DNA of 64,000 bases from Salinibacter pepae (GTDB lineage: Bacteria > Bacteroidota > Rhodothermia > Rhodothermales > Salinibacteraceae). The stretch spans positions 1,240,001 through 1,304,000 of the forward strand of contig NZ_CAMTTE010000001.1 in NCBI RefSeq assembly GCF_947077775.1, read 5' to 3'. A program made the position numbers and the translations under genes. Of the stretch, positions 1 through 9,485 are shown piece after piece (positions within the stretch are counted from its first letter, which is position 1; each line of letters begins with the position of its first letter). Under the pieces are notes generated by a model. The model was not told the DNA's origin. It saw only the letters and a program-made list of their open reading frames with translations, and did no database searches.

Positions 1-3000
1 ACCTCACCGTCACCCTCCGAGTGTTCAGCGGTCACGGAGAGGGCCTCGATCACATTCAGCGTGAAGGGCAGCTCCGCGGTCTCCGCCAGCGGGGCATTGG
101 TCACGAAGCCAAGGCCCGACTGGTAGGTGTTCTCTTCGATGCCCGGCACGTTGGTGTCCACGGTCAGGTTGAGGGTGTCCGACTCGCTCGGCGCGATGGT
201 GCCGGACGTCTGGTCGACGGCCAGCCACTCGCCACCGGCGAACACCTGCACGTCGTCGACGGCCCAGCCGTTGATGTTGAAGGAATCGCCCTCGAACGTC
301 CAGGCCACGTGGAACTCGTCGGAGCCCACGTCTTCGTTGTCGATCGCAATCATCTCATCGATCGGGCCAACGTCCTGGGCCGGGAATTCCTCCACCGTGG
401 TCCAGGTCTCACCACCATCGCCGGTCGTCTCGAGACGGACCGTGAATTCGCCTTCGCTGAAGGCGTCGATGATGTGAGAGAACTGGACGAACACCTGTCC
501 GAGGTCCTCGGTGTTTAGCTGGGGCGTGATCAGGCGCTGCGTACCCTCCGTGGAGGGGGACCAGTAGAAGCACGCCTGCTCCGGGTCGTCGAAGTAGAAG
601 GTACAATCCTCACCTACTGTCGACCAGTTTTCGCCGTCGTTCGCACCGGCGCGGAACCAGTCGCCCGGCGGGAATTCTTCTCCACCAAAGCCTTCCTCAA
701 GGAGGAGGGACTGCGCAGGCGGACTGGTCGGCAGCACCGAGAGGTCGTACTCCAGTGGGTTGCCGCCAGTGTTGGTGACCTCAACGGTCTCTCCCTGCGT
801 CTGGCCGACGTAGGCCTGCTTCTCGAAGCTCGTCGGAGTGAGCGAGAGCGCGGGCGCCGGGATGCCTTCGCCAACGAGCGTAACCTCGCGAGCCGAAATT
901 TCCTCACCCTCGATGGTCATCGTCGCGGTGAACTCCCCGACGCTCTGCGGCGTGAAGGCCACGTCGAAGATCCGCGCATCGCCCGGCCCGAGCGTGAACT
1001 CGCTCTCTCCCTCGAAGGCAAAGTTTTCCGAGTCGATCGACACGTTGGTCACGTTCAGGTTGGCCGCGCCGTCGTTGCGGAGCGTTACCATCTGCGTGCT
1101 CGACGTGTCGTCCACGAAGAGGTCCTCGTACCCGAGCGAATCCTTCGAGACGAACGCCACCGGCGCCGCCTCTACCGAGAGGTTGACCGGAACCGACTCG
1201 CTGGGCTCGCCCTGCAGGTCATCGCCGACGATGCTGATCTGGGCCTCGTAGTCGCCCTCCTCGACCTGCGTGGCGTCGAACTGCGCCTCCAGCTGCAGCG
1301 TGGCGCCGGCCGGGACCGTGCCCTGCTCCAGGTTCGTCGCGAGCCACGGAATGCCCTGGCCCGGCGTGGCCATCCAGCCGAGCTCGTCGTTCCCGCCTTC
1401 CGGGAAGGATCCGATCAGCGTCGTGTTGCCGGTCTCGCGATCGACCTGGCGGAGCGTCCCGCTCCCGCAGCCGAAGATGGAGCAGTTGTGGAGCGCGGCC
1501 ATGAGCACCTGGCCCGTCTCGGCGTCGTAGGTCATGCTCTGGGCAAAGTTGGCGTCAATGCCCGTGGAGCCGATGACCTCCGATTCGGCCGTCTCAAGGT
1601 CGACGCTCAGGATTTCGTCGTTCAAAATCTCGTGGGCGTAGGCATCCCCTTCGCCGTCAATCGCGAGCGCCACGACGAGGTCGCCGCCACTCGCGTACTC
1701 GCCCACCAGGTCGAGCTCGGCGTTCTCCACGTCCAGCTCGTAGAGCCGGTTGGTGTTGCCTTCGCCGGCGGTCACGTAGGTCGTGCCGTCGGTCGGATCC
1801 GTCTCCATGTCCGACCAGGTGACGTCCGACCCCTCCGGATTGAGCTCGCCGACCGTCTCGACGGTCCCGTCCTCAAGGGCATATGTCTTGAGGTTGTTGT
1901 CCGTGTTGTCGATCCAGTAGATCTCGTCATTGTTGCCGAGGGTGAAGTTTCCGGCGTACGAGTCCACACCCTCATCGACAACCGTGAACTCGCCCGGCAG
2001 GCCCGTGTCGAAGGCCACGAGTTCGGGGGCAATCACTTCCGCACCGTAGGCCGTCACGCCCGTCTCGTCCAGGACCTGAGGCCCGTCCAGGAGGCGTGCC
2101 GCGGCCGAACTGGTCGTCGCCCCGTCGTCGGGGGCGGGTCCCAACGACGGCTCCGCGGGCTCCGCGTTCAACTGCGGCGTGGTCTGCTGCAGTTGACGCC
2201 AGCGCTGAAGCTCCTCGTCCGCCAGCTTCGGTGTGAGGTCCATGGCCCCTTCGCCCTCGAGGGCCTCAACGACCACCGAGAACGGAAGGCTCTCACTGAA
2301 CTCGTTGGTGATGGTGAACTCTTGGGTGGCCGTCGAGTCGCCGGACGTCAGGTCGATTTCCTGATTCAGTTCGTCCGGCGCAATCGAGACGAACGGCGAT
2401 CCCTGCCCGGTGATCGTGACCTCCTGCGTGCCGGTGGCCGAATTCTGGAATGAGAGCGTCGTCTCGAATGAGCCATTCTCTGTCGGCTCGAACGCGAGGG
2501 GAATGCTCCCGCTCTGTCCCGGATCGAGGACGAACGGCGACGCGTCCGCCACCGAGAAGGGCGTGTCCCCCTCGGCGAGTTCGATCGAGGCCACCTGCAG
2601 GATGGCGTCGTCACTCGCGTTCGTGACGGTCAGCGTGTCCCGTCCCGTCGTGCCGGCGAAGACCTCGCCGAAGTCGAGGCCCTCATCGACGGAGATCGCC
2701 GGATTCCCCTCTACGGTCAACGTAACCGGAACCTCCTCGACCGGCGTGCCCGGGTCGTTGCTCTCGACCTGTACGCTCCCGGAGTACTCAAGGCCTCCGA
2801 CGAGGTCGTTCGCGTCCTCGTCGTCCGCCACCGTCTCAAAGGTGAGCGTGATTTCCTCCCCGGGATCGCCCGCAGCGACCTCGCCCTCGGTCGGCTCGGC
2901 GGTGAGCCACTGGAAGCTCGGCCCCGGCGTAGCGAACCACCCAAGCTCGTTGGACTCGCCCTCCGGCCCGATCGGGGCGATGAGCTCCGTGTTGCCGGTC

Positions 3001-5780
3001 TCCATGTTTACCTCTCGGAGCTCGGCCGGGACGGACGCCGCGTTGCCCTTGTACGCCGCCATGAGCAACTGGTCGGTCGCGTGGTCGTAGGTCATGCTCT
3101 GGGCGAAGTTGGCGTCGATGCCCGTGGACCCGAGCACCTCCGTCTCCGCCGTTTCCAGATCGACGGTTAGAATGTTATCGCCCTGAATGTCGTGGAGGTA
3201 CCCCTGTCCCTCAGCGTCAACCGCGAAGGCGACAGGCAACAGGCCCCCGGAAAATTCACCGACGAGTGTCAGCTCCGCGTTCTGCGGATCGAGTTCGTAG
3301 AGCGCATCGGTGGTCGTAACGTACGTGGTGCCGGTGGAATAGTCCGTCTCTAGATCGGTCCATCCCGGGTCGCTGGACTGCGGGTTCAGTTCCCCAATCG
3401 CCTCGACGGTGCCATCGTCGAGGGCATACGTCTTGAGGGTGTTGTCCGCATTGTCGATCCAGTAGATCTCCTCGTTATTCCCCTGGATGAAGTTTCCGGC
3501 GAAGGAGTTCACCCCGTCGTCCACCTGTGTGAGGTCGGACGGAACGCCGAGGTCGAAGGAGTAAATCTCGTACTCCTGATTGAAGACGTCATTCCCAAAT
3601 CCGGTCGTCCCGACCTCGTCGAGCAGCTTCGCGAGGGGCCGCCCTTCGACCTCCGTGGACTGCTGCTGTACGGCTCCCTCGTCGGCCTTGTAGGTGGTTT
3701 CACTCGACGAGAAGCGATCCTGAGGCTGATTCGCCTCCATCTGCTCGAGGCGCGGAGGAAGCGCACCGGCCAGGCTGCGAAGCTCCGTCGGCTCGCCGAT
3801 CGGATCGGCAATGTCGGACCCACCGGTGCCGGCCTGCAGCGCGAACGAAAGCGTGTCTTCTCCGACGTTCGAAATCGCAAAGTTGTCGGAGCCAGACTCG
3901 CCAGTGTTAAGCGTCTGAGACACCGACTCCGGGTCCACGGCGATCGCCGGGGCATTCTCGGTGGTCGCGGACGCCACGTTGGACAGGCCGGAGGTATTGC
4001 CGAACGTGTCCGACGATTTGATGGCAAAGAAGTACTCCGTGCCCGGCGTCAGGCCTTCAACAGTTGCTTCGTCGGTGTCGCCCGGCGCGGACGGGGACGG
4101 CGGATCGGCCACCTGCGTGGCGTTCTGAAAATCCTGATCGGTCTCGATCGGATCGGTGGAATACCGAATGTCGTAGACCGTCGGCTCCCCATCCGGCACC
4201 GTCCACTGCAGGTCCACATGGGCCGACGCTACGTCACTCACCGACAGATCAGCAATCGCCGCCGGCGCGTTGCCATCGTCCTCTTGCAGCGCCTGGGCCA
4301 GGTTCAGGCGACCGGCCCCAATGTCGAGCGTCGCCCCAACGTTGTCGGCGGACTCCTCCAGGATCGACTCCACCTGCTCCGGGCTACTGACGTCCGAGAA
4401 CTCGGACACCACCAGCGAGGCAGCCCCCGACACGTGCGGGGCGGCCATCGAGGTCCCACTTAGGAACTCAAAATTCTCTTCGACGCTTCCCTGCCCCGCG
4501 ATCCAGGTGCTCAAAATCGCGGTGCCAGGTGCGGCGATGTCGACCCATTCCCCGTAGTTGGAGAACGAAGACACATTGTCGTTCTGATCGGTAGAGGCCA
4601 CCGAGACGATCGGGTCGTAGGCCGCCGGGAACCAGTCTCCGTTGTCGGCGTCGTTTCCGGCGGAGAAGACGACAATGCCCCCGTCGAGATGGTCGCCCCC
4701 TCCGTTGTCGATAAAGTAGTCAATGGCATCCTGCAGGGACTGCGGGAAGACCCCCGGACTCGTGAAGCCCCAACTGTTCTGGGAGATCACCGCCCCGTTA
4801 TCGGCGGCGTACACGTAGGCGTCCGGCTGGTTGAGGCCCGGCGTCACCATGAATCGGACCCCGGTTCCGCGACCGTTCGCGAACTCCCCGTTCCCCCCCG
4901 CGGTGCCCGCTACGCCGAAGGCATTGTTGGTGACGGCAGCGACCGTTCCGGTGACGTGCGTCCCGTGGCCGTTGTTATCAGTTAGGTCCGCCGGGTCTCC
5001 GGCCCGGAAGTTCTTCCCGTGCACACTTCCGTCGCTGGGGTCCCCCCCGTACCAAACGTTCGGCTGGAGATCCGGATGGTTGACGGTGGTCTCGTTCCCG
5101 TCGAAGCTTCCGCTGATGCCGGAGTCGTGAACGCTCACGACGACCGTCGTGTCGCCGGTCCGGGTCGACCATCCCCCCTCCGCCTCGATGTTCTGGAACC
5201 CGTACTGATCCCCGTACAGCGGGTCATCGGGCGTGCCGGGCAGTGGATCGAGCAGCGACGTGACAGGCGCCCGCGAATCTTCGACGACGTGCTGCTCAGC
5301 CCGAGCCTTTCCTTCGGCGACGGAGACGGCCGACGCGTTCGAGTACGCGCTCATGGCCGTCTCTATGTCCGCATCGGCCGAGGCCTTCCCCTCGGCGAGA
5401 CGAATTTCGTACCACCGATGCAGTCCGTATTCGCGATGGCGCTCTGCGTACTCGCCCCCTACATCAAACAGGGGCTCAATCGAGACGGCGTCGTACTCCC
5501 GGTTGAGCGCATCAATTGACGCAACGCCAAGGGTCGCAACCCCATTTCGCTTCATGGGCGTCGCCTGGTCGGCCACATTCGGGGCCACCTTGATGCGAAG
5601 CACGTCATCGTGCCAGGTGCCTTCCCCCTCCTGTTCGAGAGACGCATCCGGGGGATCAGCCCCCTGACCGAGGGCCGTACCGGGGAAGAACGACGCAGCG
5701 ACAAAAAGCGTGAGGGCGGCGCCCAGGATCGACATCCATGAGCGCGCCACAGAACCATCTCCTCGTACCGTTGTATTCAT
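1..5780 (-). CDS. Secreted subtilisin-like (S8) serine protease with large repeat-rich C-terminal region, 3' end outside window
   Basis: This is an exported protease whose reading frame is open from an ATG at 5780 through the window edge, at least 1926 codons. Residues 1-38 form a signal peptide ending near ALG. The S8 catalytic triad is visible as Asp219 (HDSGI), His272 (NGHGTHV) and Ser444 (SGTSMAAPH), preceded by a propeptide of about 150 residues. A fibronectin-III-like segment follows the catalytic domain. Then come two copies of a module containing EIYWIDN, TYVT and IDANFAQSMTYD, each followed by Ig-like choice-of-anchor or Hydin-type beta domains (for example PAISVDEGLDFGEVFAGTT). A jelly-roll-like segment with WTFEGDSFNINGWAVDDV lies near the window edge. 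The size and architecture suggest an extracellular or surface-anchored protease. A C-terminal sorting domain would lie outside the window. The substrate is unknown. The protease call is firm; the accessory-domain names are approximate. Confidence 0.95.
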   Translation of the reverse strand, partial: MNTTVRGDGSVARSWMSILGAALTLFVAASFFPGTALGQGADPPDASLEQEGEGTWHDDVLRIKVAPNVADQATPMKRNGVATLGVASIDALNREYDAVSIEPLFDVGGEYAERHREYGLHRWYEIRLAEGKASADADIETAMSAYSNASAVSVAEGKARAEQHVVEDSRAPVTSLLDPLPGTPDDPLYGDQYGFQNIEAEGGWSTRTGDTTVVVSVHDSGISGSFDGNETTVNHPDLQPNVWYGGDPSDGSVHGKNFRAGDPADLTDNNGHGTHVTGTVAAVTNNAFGVAGTAGGNGEFANGRGTGVRFMVTPGLNQPDAYVYAADNGAVISQNSWGFTSPGVFPQSLQDAIDYFIDNGGGDHLDGGIVVFSAGNDADNGDWFPAAYDPIVSVASTDQNDNVSSFSNYGEWVDIAAPGTAILSTWIAGQGSVEENFEFLSGTSMAAPHVSGAASLVVSEFSDVSSPEQVESILEESADNVGATLDIGAGRLNLAQALQEDDGNAPAAIADLSVSDVASAHVDLQWTVPDGEPTVYDIRYSTDPIETDQDFQNATQVADPPSPSAPGDTDEATVEGLTPGTEYFFAIKSSDTFGNTSGLSNVASATTENAPAIAVDPESVSQTLNTGESGSDNFAISNVGEDTLSFALQAGTGGSDIADPIGEPTELRSLAGALPPRLEQMEANQPQDRFSSSETTYKADEGAVQQQSTEVEGRPLAKLLDEVGTTGFGNDVFNQEYEIYSFDLGVPSDLTQVDDGVNSFAGNFIQGNNEEIYWIDNADNTLKTYALDDGTVEAIGELNPQSSDPGWTDLETDYSTGTTYVTTTDALYELDPQNAELTLVGEFSGGLLPVAFAVDAEGQGYLHDIQGDNILTVDLETAETEVLGSTGIDANFAQSMTYDHATDQLLMAAYKGNAASVPAELREVNMETGNTELIAPIGPEGESNELGWFATPGPSFQWLTAEPTEGEVAAGDPGEEITLTFETVADDEDANDLVGGLEYSGSVQVESNDPGTPVEEVPVTLTVEGNPAISVDEGLDFGEVFAGTTGRDTLTVTNASDDAILQVASIELAEGDTPFSVADASPFVLDPGQSGSIPLAFEPTENGSFETTLSFQNSATGTQEVTITGQGSPFVSIAPDELNQEIDLTSGDSTATQEFTITNEFSESLPFSVVVEALEGEGAMDLTPKLADEELQRWRQLQQTTPQLNAEPAEPSLGPAPDDGATTSSAAARLLDGPQVLDETGVTAYGAEVIAPELVAFDTGLPGEFTVVDEGVDSYAGNFTLGNNDEIYWIDNTDNNLKTYALEDGTVETVGELNPEGSDVTWSDMETDPTDGTTYVTAGEGNTNRLYELDVENAELDLVGEYASGGDLVVALAIDGEGDAYAHEILNDEILSVDLETAESEVIGSTGIDANFAQSMTYDAETGQVLMAALHNCSIFGCGSGTLRQVDRETGNTTLIGSFPEGGNDELGWMATPGQGIPWLATNLEQGTVPAGATLQLEAQFDATQVEEGDYEAQISIVGDDLQGEPSESVPVNLSVEAAPVAFVSKDSLGYEDLFVDDTSSTQMVTLRNDGAANLNVTNVSIDSENFAFEGESEFTLGPGDARIFDVAFTPQSVGEFTATMTIEGEEISAREVTLVGEGIPAPALSLTPTSFEKQAYVGQTQGETVEVTNTGGNPLEYDLSVLPTSPPAQSLLLEEGFGGEEFPPGDWFRAGANDGENWSTVGEDCTFYFDDPEQACFYWSPSTEGTQRLITPQLNTEDLGQVFVQFSHIIDAFSEGEFTVRLETTGDGGETWTTVEEFPAQDVGPIDEMIAIDNEDVGSDEFHVAWTFEGDSFNINGWAVDDVQVFAGGEWLAVDQTSGTIAPSESDTLNLTVDTNVPGIEENTYQSGLGFVTNAPLAETAELPFTLNVIEALSVTAEHSEGDGE

Positions 5781-6548
5781 GAGGCTTGCAGCGGTAGCTG
5801 TGGGCGCCCCGCGTCGGCCGTCCCTTCCAAAGACCAGCCCGGCGCGGGGCTTCAGTATGTGTTGGCAAAATGTGAGACTCGCCGGAGACGCGCGAAGAAA
5901 AGTGCCCTGTCCGCGTCAGCGTTCGAGAGCAATTCTCTTCGCCGTCTCTTTTCCTGGCACCCGAATTGTACCTACAAGAAATTTTATTGTCAAGACGAAG
6001 AAAACCGATAATCCTCAGTCCGCTAACACGACGGACATCATCATCCAAAAGCACAATTGACCTTCTCTTAAGAAAGGCGCATCATTTGCACCTCAGCCTC
6101 ATCCACCCTGCCTTCCCGCTCGATTCCCCCTCGCATGCCCCCTAAACCCCCTCTTCCGCACCCCACGCCCCCATCTACCTTAATTTCATATTCATGTTAA
6201 GCAGAAATCGACTTTTTGGGCCCTATGGAAAATGAGAGTGCCAGCTTTGATCTTTTGGTCACTCACACTGAAAATTTTTATTCCATTTGGCATCTTACGT
6301 CGCAACTGAATTTTTTGGGCGAAGCGACGATCTTGCCTGCCGTCGGGTAGGGACGACGGACCGCTTCGGATCTGTTCTTCAGGGCCGGGGGCATGCCTCG
6401 CTGCTCGCCCTCTCCGGCACGCCCGCAGCCGGGACGCCCACGGGGCGTTCGTTTCGGAGTAGCCCCGGCGCGCCCCCTTTTTCCGCTCGGGCACCGCGGG
6501 GGACTTTCCCGCGAGGGGCCTTTCCGTGGGGGCGCCACGGCACGACAC
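5781..6548. other. Non-coding region upstream of the protease gene
   Basis: About 770 bases contain no convincing gene. The stretch from roughly 5930 to 6310 is clearly richer in A and T than the rest of the window, with several T and A runs. It should hold the promoter of the leftward protease gene. Open frames here are short and have no recognisable protein features. I could not identify a specific promoter or riboswitch. Confidence 0.5.
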
Positions 6549-6582
6549 AAAAAAGCCCCACGGCGCCGGCGGCTCCGCAGGG
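6549..6582 (-). terminator. Rho-independent terminator downstream of tRNA-Gln
   Basis: Read on the minus strand, an 8-pair stem (CCCTGCGG with CCGTGGGG, two G-U wobbles) encloses a GC-rich loop. It is followed after one C by a run of six T. It lies about 20 bases past the tRNA-Gln 3' end, in the right orientation to end that transcript. Confidence 0.75.
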
Positions 6583-6600
6583 ACAAAGAGGTGTGAACGG

Positions 6601-6674
6601 TTGCCCAGGGTGGATTCGAACCACCAGCCTCCCGGTCCAGAGCCGGACGCTCTGCCGATTGAGCTACTGGGCAA
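6601..6674 (-). tRNA. tRNA-Gln (CTG anticodon)
   Basis: On the minus strand a complete cloverleaf can be drawn. The acceptor stem is TTGCCCA with TGGGCAA. The D-arm contains AGCTCAATCGGCAGAGC. The anticodon stem TCCGG/CCGGG has a seven-base loop CTCTGGA, giving anticodon CTG (codon CAG). The T-arm is GGTTCGAATCC. The length is 74 bases and CCA is not encoded. An oligo-T terminator follows directly. Confidence 0.93.
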
Positions 6675-6719
6675 GCGATCTGCTGCACTGAATTTAAGGC
6701 AGTACACAGAATGAGTCCT

Positions 6720-7610
6720 CTAGCGGCCCGGTTCCGACGTGCCGGAAGACGTGGAGGGTTTGACGGACGCTTCACCAGAGGCCCTTCCGGCGGATTGGGC
6801 AGGGGTCCCCGGGCCCTCGTCGATCCACCGGGCAGCGGCGGCCTCCGTCCCGCTGCGTCCATCGACCGTGTCGAGATCGGCGTCGCGCCAGTCCGCAATC
6901 TGCCGCACAATCCGGGCCCGCACGTGGCGCTGTAGGGCCCGGGCCTGGTCCGGCGAACACCCGTCGGTTTCGACCGGCTCCAGCACCTGTACACGAATCG
7001 GTTCCGGGTTGGGCTTGAACCAGAGGGAGTTTTTTGGCAGGGCCTCGTGGGTGCCGTCGATGGCGAGGGGCAACACCGGCACCCCCTCCTCGATGGCGAG
7101 CCGGAAGGCCCCGTCGGAGAACCGTTGCACCCGCCCGTCGCGGGAGCGCGTGCCCTCCGGAAAAAACATGACGCTGCACCGCTTCTCGAGGTAGTCGCGG
7201 GCCGTTGTGAGCACCCGGGCCCGGCTCTTCTTGCGCCGCCGGTCGACCGAGATGTCCCCGCTCAGATGCAGCAGCCACCCGGCCACCGGCAGGTCGAAGA
7301 GCTGTTTCTTCGCCACCCACTTCATCTCCCAGGGCACACGGGAGATGATGGGGGGGTCGGCCTGTGAGAAGTGATTGCACACCACAACGTAGGGACGACG
7401 GGGGTCCTCCGGGAACGCCCCTTCGAGGGTGACGTCCCAGAACGGATTCACGTACGTAAACAAGCGCCCCATGATGCGGAGGGTGTACCCGGCATAGTAG
7501 TGCGCCGGGTCGCGGTCCACGGCACGGGCCACGAGCATGACGGGCACCCACAGGACGATCAGGGTGCCGATGGCGAACCACACCCAGATGGACGTGAGCA
7601 CCGAACGCAT
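6720..7610 (-). CDS. 1-acyl-sn-glycerol-3-phosphate acyltransferase (PlsC family)
   Basis: This enzyme is expected to transfer an acyl chain to lysophosphatidic acid or a related lysophospholipid at the inner membrane. The protein has about 296 residues, with an N-terminal membrane segment (roughly residues 5-27). The acyltransferase block I NHFSQAD gives the H-x4-D catalytic pair, and block III FPEGTRSRDG is present for substrate phosphate binding. The C-terminal 40 residues are low-complexity and look disordered. I start it at the ATG at 7610 because the longer frame begins with TTG and adds nine unremarkable residues. It is alone on the minus strand, just upstream of tRNA-Gln. PlsC paralogues with other lipid acceptors cannot be excluded. 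Confidence 0.9.
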   Translation of the reverse strand: MRSVLTSIWVWFAIGTLIVLWVPVMLVARAVDRDPAHYYAGYTLRIMGRLFTYVNPFWDVTLEGAFPEDPRRPYVVVCNHFSQADPPIISRVPWEMKWVAKKQLFDLPVAGWLLHLSGDISVDRRRKKSRARVLTTARDYLEKRCSVMFFPEGTRSRDGRVQRFSDGAFRLAIEEGVPVLPLAIDGTHEALPKNSLWFKPNPEPIRVQVLEPVETDGCSPDQARALQRHVRARIVRQIADWRDADLDTVDGRSGTEAAAARWIDEGPGTPAQSAGRASGEASVKPSTSSGTSEPGR

Positions 7611-8231
7611 CGGACAGGCGAGGTGGATGGCACACAAACGATGAGAAGGAGCCTATGCCCGGCCGAGGGCGTTTGGTTCGAAGCAAGGGACACGCCCCCA
7701 CGGACACAGCAGGGGCAACGCTGCGCGTGCGGCCCGACCCGCGTGCGATTCCAATGCACGAAGAGGCAGAATCTCGTGAATCTCCTCTGACCGGCATCGT
7801 GCCCCTCTGTCGTGCATAGAAATTGATATCATGCAGTGTCATCCAAACAACAATTATGCTTCTGGTCCAGAACCGACCTGTCCCCCACATTCAAATGCCT
7901 CTCCTAGGGGCCTGCACGCATGAAACCCGTCACGCCGAACGGCAGTCGTGACGCCCGGCGGCGCGGCGATCGCCTGGTTGCGGCGGAACGGATCACCGCC
8001 GGGGCAGGTAGGGCGCCGTGCCGCCGGGGCGTTGCGGGCCGGGCCTACAGGCGCCCCCATTGTCGTTGTCCCAGAGCCGGCCCCCCGGCGGTTCCGATTG
8101 GGGCGTCTGCTTCCCGTTCCTGTGCGGGGCCGGGTCGCGGCGGCGCTTCGTGATCGTCCCGCCGAGAAGGCCCGTCCATTCGTCCTACCCGACCCGAAGC
8201 CCCGTTCTGAATCCAAGTTCGACGTTGACAA
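7611..8231. other. Divergent intergenic region between the acyltransferase and ribD
   Basis: About 620 bases separate the divergent acyltransferase and ribD genes. The part around 7790-7870 is relatively AT-rich and is a reasonable place for promoters. I looked for an FMN riboswitch in front of ribD and could not find the conserved core, so none is called. A short frame ends at 8235 and overlaps the ribD start by ATGA, but its product has no recognisable features. Confidence 0.4.
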
Positions 8232-9425
8232 ATGACCGCCGACGGACTCGCCGCCCCCGACCTACGCCAGGGAGACGTTCCTCCTGTGGACGACACTGGA
8301 CACGTGCCCTGGATGAAACGGTGTCTGGATCTGGCCCGGACGGGGGCGGGCACGGTGAGTCCGAACCCGATGGTGGGCGCCGTCCTCCTGGCCCCGGACG
8401 GCACCGTACTGGGAGAGGGCGCCCACCGGACTTACGGCGGGCCCCACGCCGAGGCCCGCGCCCTCCAGGCCGCCGAGCAGCAGCACGGCCCCGCCGCCCT
8501 CCAGAATGCCACCCTCTACGTCAATCTAGAGCCCTGTCGCCACCACGGCAAGACGCCGCCCTGCACCGACCTGATTGTTGAAAAGAACATCCCTCGTGTC
8601 GTGGTGGGGACGGTCGACCCGTTTCCGCAGGCCCAAGGCCGCGGCATCCGACAGTTGCGCGAGCAGGGGGTAGAGGTGGAGGTGGGCGTCCACGAGCACG
8701 CCTGCCGCCGCCTCAACGAGGCCTTCTTCCACCACGTCGAGACCGGACGTCCGCTCGTCACACTCAAGACGGCCCAGACACTGGACGGGCGCATCGCCAC
8801 CCGCACGGGCGACAGCCAGTGGATCACGGGCGAGGCGGCCCGCACGCTCGTTCACCAGTGGCGGGCGGAACTGGACGGGATTCTCGTGGGCCGCGGCACC
8901 GCCGCCCACGACGACCCTCGCCTCACGGTGCGTCACGTGGACGGCCCCCAGCCGCTTCGCCTCGTCCTTGACCGCGAGGGCACGCTCTCGCCCGACCGGG
9001 CCCTCTTCACCGACGCCCACGCCGAGGATACGGTCGCCGTCGTGGGCGAGGACCGCCCCCGTCCCGACTACGCCGCCCCACTGACTGACCGCGGGGGGGC
9101 GATCCTGCGCATCCCCGAGACGGGCGACGCCCACCTCGACCTTCACGCCCTCCTTCAGCGCCTCGGCACCGACGCCGGCCGCGACGCGGCGCCGCTCCAG
9201 TCGCTCCTGGTGGAGGCCGGGCCTGGCCTCGCGACGGCCCTCTTCCGACAGGACCTCGTGGACCGCTTCTTCTGTTTCGTCGCGCCGAAGGTTTTGGGGG
9301 ACGGGCGGCCCGCGCTCCGCGACCTCGGCATCACGGAGATGGACGGGGCCCTCACGTTCGCCGAGCAGGCGTGGGCGACCGTGGGGGCGGACGTGCTCCT
9401 GCGCGGCTACCGGCGGGCCGTGTAG
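8232..9425 (+). CDS. ribD: Bifunctional diaminohydroxyphosphoribosylaminopyrimidine deaminase / 5-amino-6-(5-phosphoribosylamino)uracil reductase
   Basis: RibD catalyses two consecutive cytosolic steps of riboflavin synthesis, deamination and then NADPH-dependent ribosyl reduction. The protein has 397 residues, the normal length. The N-terminal deaminase domain (about residues 25-170) carries the zinc-binding motifs HAEARAL and PCRHHGKTPPC. The C-terminal reductase domain starts near KTAQTLDGRIATRTGDSQWI and continues through LVEAGPGLATALF. It is followed 60 bases later by ribE on the same strand, so the two are probably co-transcribed. About 25 extra residues precede the usual start of homology. 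An internal ATG at WMKRCL is an alternative start but would sit close to the domain edge. Confidence 0.96.
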   Translation: MTADGLAAPDLRQGDVPPVDDTGHVPWMKRCLDLARTGAGTVSPNPMVGAVLLAPDGTVLGEGAHRTYGGPHAEARALQAAEQQHGPAALQNATLYVNLEPCRHHGKTPPCTDLIVEKNIPRVVVGTVDPFPQAQGRGIRQLREQGVEVEVGVHEHACRRLNEAFFHHVETGRPLVTLKTAQTLDGRIATRTGDSQWITGEAARTLVHQWRAELDGILVGRGTAAHDDPRLTVRHVDGPQPLRLVLDREGTLSPDRALFTDAHAEDTVAVVGEDRPRPDYAAPLTDRGGAILRIPETGDAHLDLHALLQRLGTDAGRDAAPLQSLLVEAGPGLATALFRQDLVDRFFCFVAPKVLGDGRPALRDLGITEMDGALTFAEQAWATVGADVLLRGYRRAV

Positions 9426-9485
9426 GCCCCTCACTCGCTGACGCCCCCGGCTTAGAGGTTCTTTTTCCCAATCCCTCCCACCACA

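Noticed and set aside
6290-6714. Frames covering tRNA-Gln and its flank
   Set aside because: They run through the tRNA and its terminator and have no protein pattern.
7900-8231. FMN riboswitch upstream of ribD
   Set aside because: A GGGGCAGG-like word near 8001 caught my eye, but the conserved RFN core helices and the GGTGAAATTCC-like block are not present.
7948-8235. Small gene overlapping the ribD start by ATGA
   Set aside because: The overlap looks like translational coupling, but the 95-residue product is Arg/Pro/Ala-rich without hydrophobic or domain pattern and its codon use is unlike the neighbours.
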